A stretch of 64,000 bases of DNA from contig LJIE01000001.1 in the NCBI GenBank assembly GCA_001281695.1, positions 3,743,521 through 3,807,520 of the forward strand, in the 5' to 3' direction. Below are positions 60,441 to 64,000 of the stretch, one piece after another. The position numbers and the translations under genes are program-made. This stretch comes from a bacterium 336/3. GTDB taxonomy: Bacteria; Bacteroidota; Bacteroidia; Cytophagales; Thermonemataceae. Position 1 is the first letter of the stretch. The number at the start of each line of letters is the position of its first letter. Under the pieces are notes generated by a model. The model was not told the origin of the DNA, ran no database searches, and was given only the letters and a program-made list of their open reading frames with translations.

Positions 60441-63400
60441 TTATTGTTTTATTAACTTTGTTGTATAAACCTGATTGTTATTATCCTGTAAATAAACAAT
60501 ATACATTCCTTTAGGCAATGCCTTAAATATTGTATTAAAATGTGTTTCCGTTTGCTCCAAAGAGCCTTTAAAACTACCCATAGTACTACCCGTTTGGCTA
60601 TAAACTGATACATGAAGAGTCTGAATATTGCTTCTATTTCCTAACGCTAATTTCAATATATCGTTTTCAGTAGCAGGATTAGGGTACACCATTAGTTGAG
60701 TATTCAATCTATCTGACTGTAAACTAACCGTTTGACTATGTTTAAAAGTATTATCTATATTTAAAATGCGTAAACGATAATAAGCTATTTGTGTAAAACG
60801 ATTATCTATCAAGTTATAATTATTAATATTCTTGCCTTTAGCTTTAACAAACCCTATTTTAGTAAATGTTTTACCATCCATAGATTTCTCTACTTCAAAG
60901 CCTTGCATCTGTATTTCAGAAGCTGTTTGCCACTGTAATTCAGCATTACCCTGATTATTTACAAAGCCTTTAAAATTTAATAACTCAACTGGTAAAGGGT
61001 TTTGTGGTACAATACTAGCCAGTGTGAAAGGGCTAAAATTAGTAACCGTTGAACTTGTAATCGTAGTGGCTGTGGTATTTGTATTTCCTTCATTTTGCCA
61101 CATAGCACCATCCCAACGAGCTACACGCAAATTACTTTCTTGCCCTGCTGTAACCCCACAACTACGTACATTATCATAACTCAAAGTTACTTCCACATTT
61201 GAGCTACCATTTGTTCTATTTAAAATCCAGTGTTCACAATTGCCCACGTGGTCTAAAGAAACATCTTTCAATGAAATATTGTAAGGAGTAGGATAAACTC
61301 TATCATAAGTAGCTGTAAAATGATCTGTGGTATTAGCTGGTGCAGAAATACCTATAGAAGCATAGTATGTTTCATCACCTACAGGGAAAATAAAGACATC
61401 ATTACCCACTTTACGAACCCAACCATTGACAAAGCTGGTATTGCTTGCTCCTGTGGCTGTGGCATTGTCCAAAAACTCTATTCTTGCAGTATTAGCATTA
61501 TTAGCTATAACAATACCATTCGTAAATGTGGCTGTACCTGCTACCAAAGCGTTAGTGTTACTTAAAGAAATACCTGCTCCATTATTAAAAATTATATTAT
61601 GAAATGTATCAGTACCTCCTTCTGTAGCTATAATTTGAGCAGAACCACCCACAAAATGAATAGCACTATTGCCTTCTTCAAAAGATAATGCTGTTCCTAA
61701 GTTATTTGCCCAATTGCCTTGCAGATTAATGATTCCATCTTGAGCAGATGTACCAGCATCCATATCTAAGTTTCCTCCTGCTGTATTAGAGATAGTTAGA
61801 TTACCATAAATATCTAATCTATCAGCCGTAGAACCACTATTAGTACCTCCATTTCCAAATTCTAAAGTTTCTCCATTAATGGTCAGTGTTCTTACTTCTG
61901 CAAGCCTTACTCCACCCACTTGATATTTATCAGAGGTATAACTTCCTACACAACCTGTTGAATAACCATCTACATCTATTCTTGGAGCATTGGTGACATT
62001 GAGAATCGTTACATCTGTATTTCTATTTGGAACAGCCAAGCCTTCCCAATTACCACAAGTAAACCAATCGTTGGGGTTTGTAGCATCATCTCCAACCCAC
62101 GTACCTTCTGGATTACTTGCATTGATTGTAAAAGTAGTGGTTGCACGACCAGCAGGCACAGTAGTACCTGTAAGTGTCCAATTTGATAAATTTGCAATAG
62201 ATTGTAATAAAGCTCTTTTTGTTCCTGTATGAGTTGCCCCTGTATTATAGTTCGCTGCATCTCTAAGAGTAGTACTTGAAAAACTAAAACATTCTATATC
62301 AGGATGTATTCGAGATTGTCTTGTAGAGCCCCCAGTAGTTGCTCCTGAGCATGCTGTATTGAAATTAACCCATCCTACACCATTTGTTAATCCATATAAT
62401 ACTGTTCCGTTGAGTTGTACATTGGCTGTTCCCAAACCTGTGAAATTTCCTTGTACCAACCACATTTGGTCAGGGTCACCACTAGAGATATTAGCTCCTA
62501 CTCCTCCAGGGTTAGCAATAGTAAAGTCACTTGTTCTATCTACACCATTCACCAAAACTTCTGTAACAGTTAATCCATTTGTTACAAATTTAATAATACT
62601 TCCTGCTGTGATGTTAGAGCCGGTAGAAAGTGTAAATTGTAAAATGCCAGGGTTAGTGTCAGGGTCATTACCAGCCCCTCCCCAACGCATAGTTCTTGTA
62701 CAAGCAGCAGCCCCTGCCTCAAAACGAGAGTTTACATACATAAAAGTTGTACCTGTAATTACTTCTACCATACTCATCACATACACTCCATCTTCTGAAC
62801 CTGCTCCAAATTCTTGGGCATCAAAACCTACAAAAACTAAGTCCCCTGGTCTAAATGTTGTTTGGTTTAAAATATCAAATAAACCACTAATTACCCCTGT
62901 TAGCCCTGTTGCTGTTGCATTTAAAGTGAACCCTGTTCCTACAACTGTATGAATGATATTTGTAAAAGTAGCCAAACCACTTGTAGCTGTAGCTGTTTTT
63001 GGAGAAGCATCCAATGTTCCTGTTGAAGTAATAGATATTGTACTTGCAAAATCTAAATCTCTATTGCCATGAACATCTGTTGTTTGTACAGTAGGAGAAG
63101 CCATAGTTCCATTTACAGAGGTATTGGAAGGTTGAGTAACAAAACGAAGTTCTGTGGCTACTATGTTAATTACATTTTGTCCATTGGTAGAATTGAATGT
63201 AGAAAAGCTTGACATTCCTGAACCTGATGCATTGGTGGTAACATTTGAGCTTCTCAAAGAAAACACAAAATCCTCATTATCATTGATGCCTCCAGCATTT
63301 AATGCAGTAGCAAGTGTCAATCTGATACTAATGGTTCTTGAAGTGTTATCAGCTACATTGATGTTTAATCCTGTAAATTGAATATTATTTGCATTGACCG

Positions 63401-64000
63401 TAACAGTACCACCAAGATTGGTTGCTCCATCAAATACAGCAATAGAATTGATAGCATTTTGCCAGTTTCCAACAGCATTGCCAGACGCTACTTCTTGTGT
63501 AAGTGTAAAACCTGTAATAATTGTAGGCTGGGTATCTGTGTCATTTAACGTTGCTCCACCATCTCTGATAGTCAATTGCCAAACTTGTACACCATCTGTA
63601 CTTGTAGTTATTGTTCCATTGTTCAATGAAGAAATGGTTGTCGCCTCTGAACTTGCAACAGCCACAACATCACTATTTAAAGAGTTAGTACCATTACCTT
63701 GGATAGCGAAATTATACACTGCCTCATCTGTATCATCACTTGTAATTTCGATATTAGCAGAACGAGTAGCCAAAGCATTTGGCGTAAATGTTACAACAAA
63801 TGTTGTACTCCCACCACTTGCAACTGTGGCTGCTGGGGCTGTTGTAACAGAGAAATCAGCAGCATGAGTACCTGTAATATTTATGGGAAGTGTTAAATTG
63901 AGTGTACTTGAACCTGTATTTTGTATGGTAAAAGTTCTTGTAAAAGAAGCTCCCACTGTTACATTCCCAAAATCTGTATGGTCTGTAGTAGAAGGTGTTG
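60441..64000 (-). CDS. Giant T9SS-secreted repeat protein, partial at the N-terminus
   Basis: The frame is open to the right window edge, at least 1186 residues, so the true start lies outside. The part seen begins with choice-of-anchor-D-like repeats ([25 protein letters not shown]), then several beta-sandwich segments, and a region with [20 protein letters not shown]. Near the end lie DKVSLQ-type [20 protein letters not shown] and a type A sorting domain ([20 protein letters not shown] ... [20 protein letters not shown]). This predicts secretion and cell-surface attachment by the type IX system. Its role could be adhesion or a surface layer; the terminator at 60388 follows it. Confidence 0.85.
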   Translation of the reverse strand, partial: TPSTTDHTDFGNVTVGASFTRTFTIQNTGSSTLNLTLPINITGTHAADFSVTTAPAATVASGGSTTFVVTFTPNALATRSANIEITSDDTDEAVYNFAIQGNGTNSLNSDVVAVASSEATTISSLNNGTITTSTDGVQVWQLTIRDGGATLNDTDTQPTIITGFTLTQEVASGNAVGNWQNAINSIAVFDGATNLGGTVTVNANNIQFTGLNINVADNTSRTISIRLTLATALNAGGINDNEDFVFSLRSSNVTTNASGSGMSSFSTFNSTNGQNVINIVATELRFVTQPSNTSVNGTMASPTVQTTDVHGNRDLDFASTISITSTGTLDASPKTATATSGLATFTNIIHTVVGTGFTLNATATGLTGVISGLFDILNQTTFRPGDLVFVGFDAQEFGAGSEDGVYVMSMVEVITGTTFMYVNSRFEAGAAACTRTMRWGGAGNDPDTNPGILQFTLSTGSNITAGSIIKFVTNGLTVTEVLVNGVDRTSDFTIANPGGVGANISSGDPDQMWLVQGNFTGLGTANVQLNGTVLYGLTNGVGWVNFNTACSGATTGGSTRQSRIHPDIECFSFSSTTLRDAANYNTGATHTGTKRALLQSIANLSNWTLTGTTVPAGRATTTFTINASNPEGTWVGDDATNPNDWFTCGNWEGLAVPNRNTDVTILNVTNAPRIDVDGYSTGCVGSYTSDKYQVGGVRLAEVRTLTINGETLEFGNGGTNSGSTADRLDIYGNLTISNTAGGNLDMDAGTSAQDGIINLQGNWANNLGTALSFEEGNSAIHFVGGSAQIIATEGGTDTFHNIIFNNGAGISLSNTNALVAGTATFTNGIVIANNANTARIEFLDNATATGASNTSFVNGWVRKVGNDVFIFPVGDETYYASIGISAPANTTDHFTATYDRVYPTPYNISLKDVSLDHVGNCEHWILNRTNGSSNVEVTLSYDNVRSCGVTAGQESNLRVARWDGAMWQNEGNTNTTATTITSSTVTNFSPFTLASIVPQNPLPVELLNFKGFVNNQGNAELQWQTASEIQMQGFEVEKSMDGKTFTKIGFVKAKGKNINNYNLIDNRFTQIAYYRLRILNIDNTFKHSQTVSLQSDRLNTQLMVYPNPATENDILKLALGNRSNIQTLHVSVYSQTGSTMGSFKGSLEQTETHFNTIFKALPKGMYIVYLQDNNNQVYTTKLIKQ

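Noticed and set aside
62009-63867. Long frames on both strands within the T9SS-secreted protein gene
   Set aside because: They overlap the long in-frame protein with clear family repeats and a sorting domain, and arise from its repetitive Thr/Val-rich codons.
1-64000. tRNA genes, CRISPR arrays, insertion sequences, prophage genes
   Set aside because: No clover-leaf pattern, direct-repeat array, transposase or phage structural gene was recognised by eye; a covariance-model scan would be decisive for tRNAs.

Overview
The window is low-GC DNA from a non-photosynthetic member of the Bacteroidota, most likely a Cytophagales-like gliding or aquatic lineage. The evidence is a C-terminal type IX secretion sorting domain, many short lipoproteins with lipoboxes, TonB-dependent and stand-alone TonB C-terminal-domain proteins, WG-repeat proteins, A-rich leaders without Shine-Dalgarno sequences, and promoters of the Bacteroidota form (TTTG, about 20 bases, TAnnTTTG). 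No tRNA, rRNA, CRISPR array, transposase or phage gene was recognised; most of the window is ordinary chromosome.

Layout. 1-1450: CPBP membrane protease (cut by the left edge), Crp/Fnr regulator, small lipoprotein. 1584-3123: arsenite methyltransferase and a SigZ-type sigma factor. 3187-8842: a metal/haem cluster with a DUF1330 protein, a haem-c lipoprotein, a MauG-type di-haem peroxidase with an imelysin-like N-terminus and a PhoX-like lipoprotein on the minus strand, and an MbnP-like copper protein plus a small lipoprotein on the plus strand. 8894-16128: housekeeping genes on the minus strand (CCG-domain Fe-S protein, CAP protein, DUF58, phosphohexomutase, DedA, RecN). 16264-18790: phosphoesterase, aminotransferase, ribosomal proteins L35 and L20. 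18855-27019: envelope proteins on the minus strand, including four consecutive TonB-C-domain proteins, a VWA protein, an M1 peptidase and an amidohydrolase. 27246-32386: S41 protease, FabG-like reductase, methyltransferase and two outer-membrane barrels on the plus strand. 32445-43179: a long minus-strand sulfur assimilation operon. 43274-46962: YraN, a WG-repeat protein, LysS. 47260-51081: TANGO2-like protein, TyrS, two methyltransferases. 51801-59185: a secreted TPR-CHAT protein, a WG-repeat protein and a small secreted protein. 59207-60304: GNAT and PaiB-like proteins. 60441 to the right edge: a giant T9SS-secreted protein.

The most striking structure is the head of the sulfur operon. In transcription order the operon reads TonB-dependent receptor, small barrel protein, CpeT-like lipoprotein, serine acetyltransferase, cysteine synthase, uroporphyrinogen methyltransferase, sulfite reductase flavoprotein, sulfite reductase haemoprotein and siroheme synthase. 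Upstream lie two tandem modules, each a very short cysteine-codon-rich reading frame followed by an intrinsic terminator. In the second module, a segment just after the Cys-Cys codons repeats seven bases of the terminator 3' arm and could pair with its 5' arm, which is the geometry of a leader-peptide attenuator. I infer that cysteine supply (or, alternatively, a metal such as copper) controls the operon by two consecutive attenuators.

Other noteworthy points are a nine-base motif shared by the upstream regions of the sigma factor and arsM, an orphan LacI-type palindrome with an aborted reading frame in front of the TANGO2-like gene, and the secreted CHAT/WG gene set.
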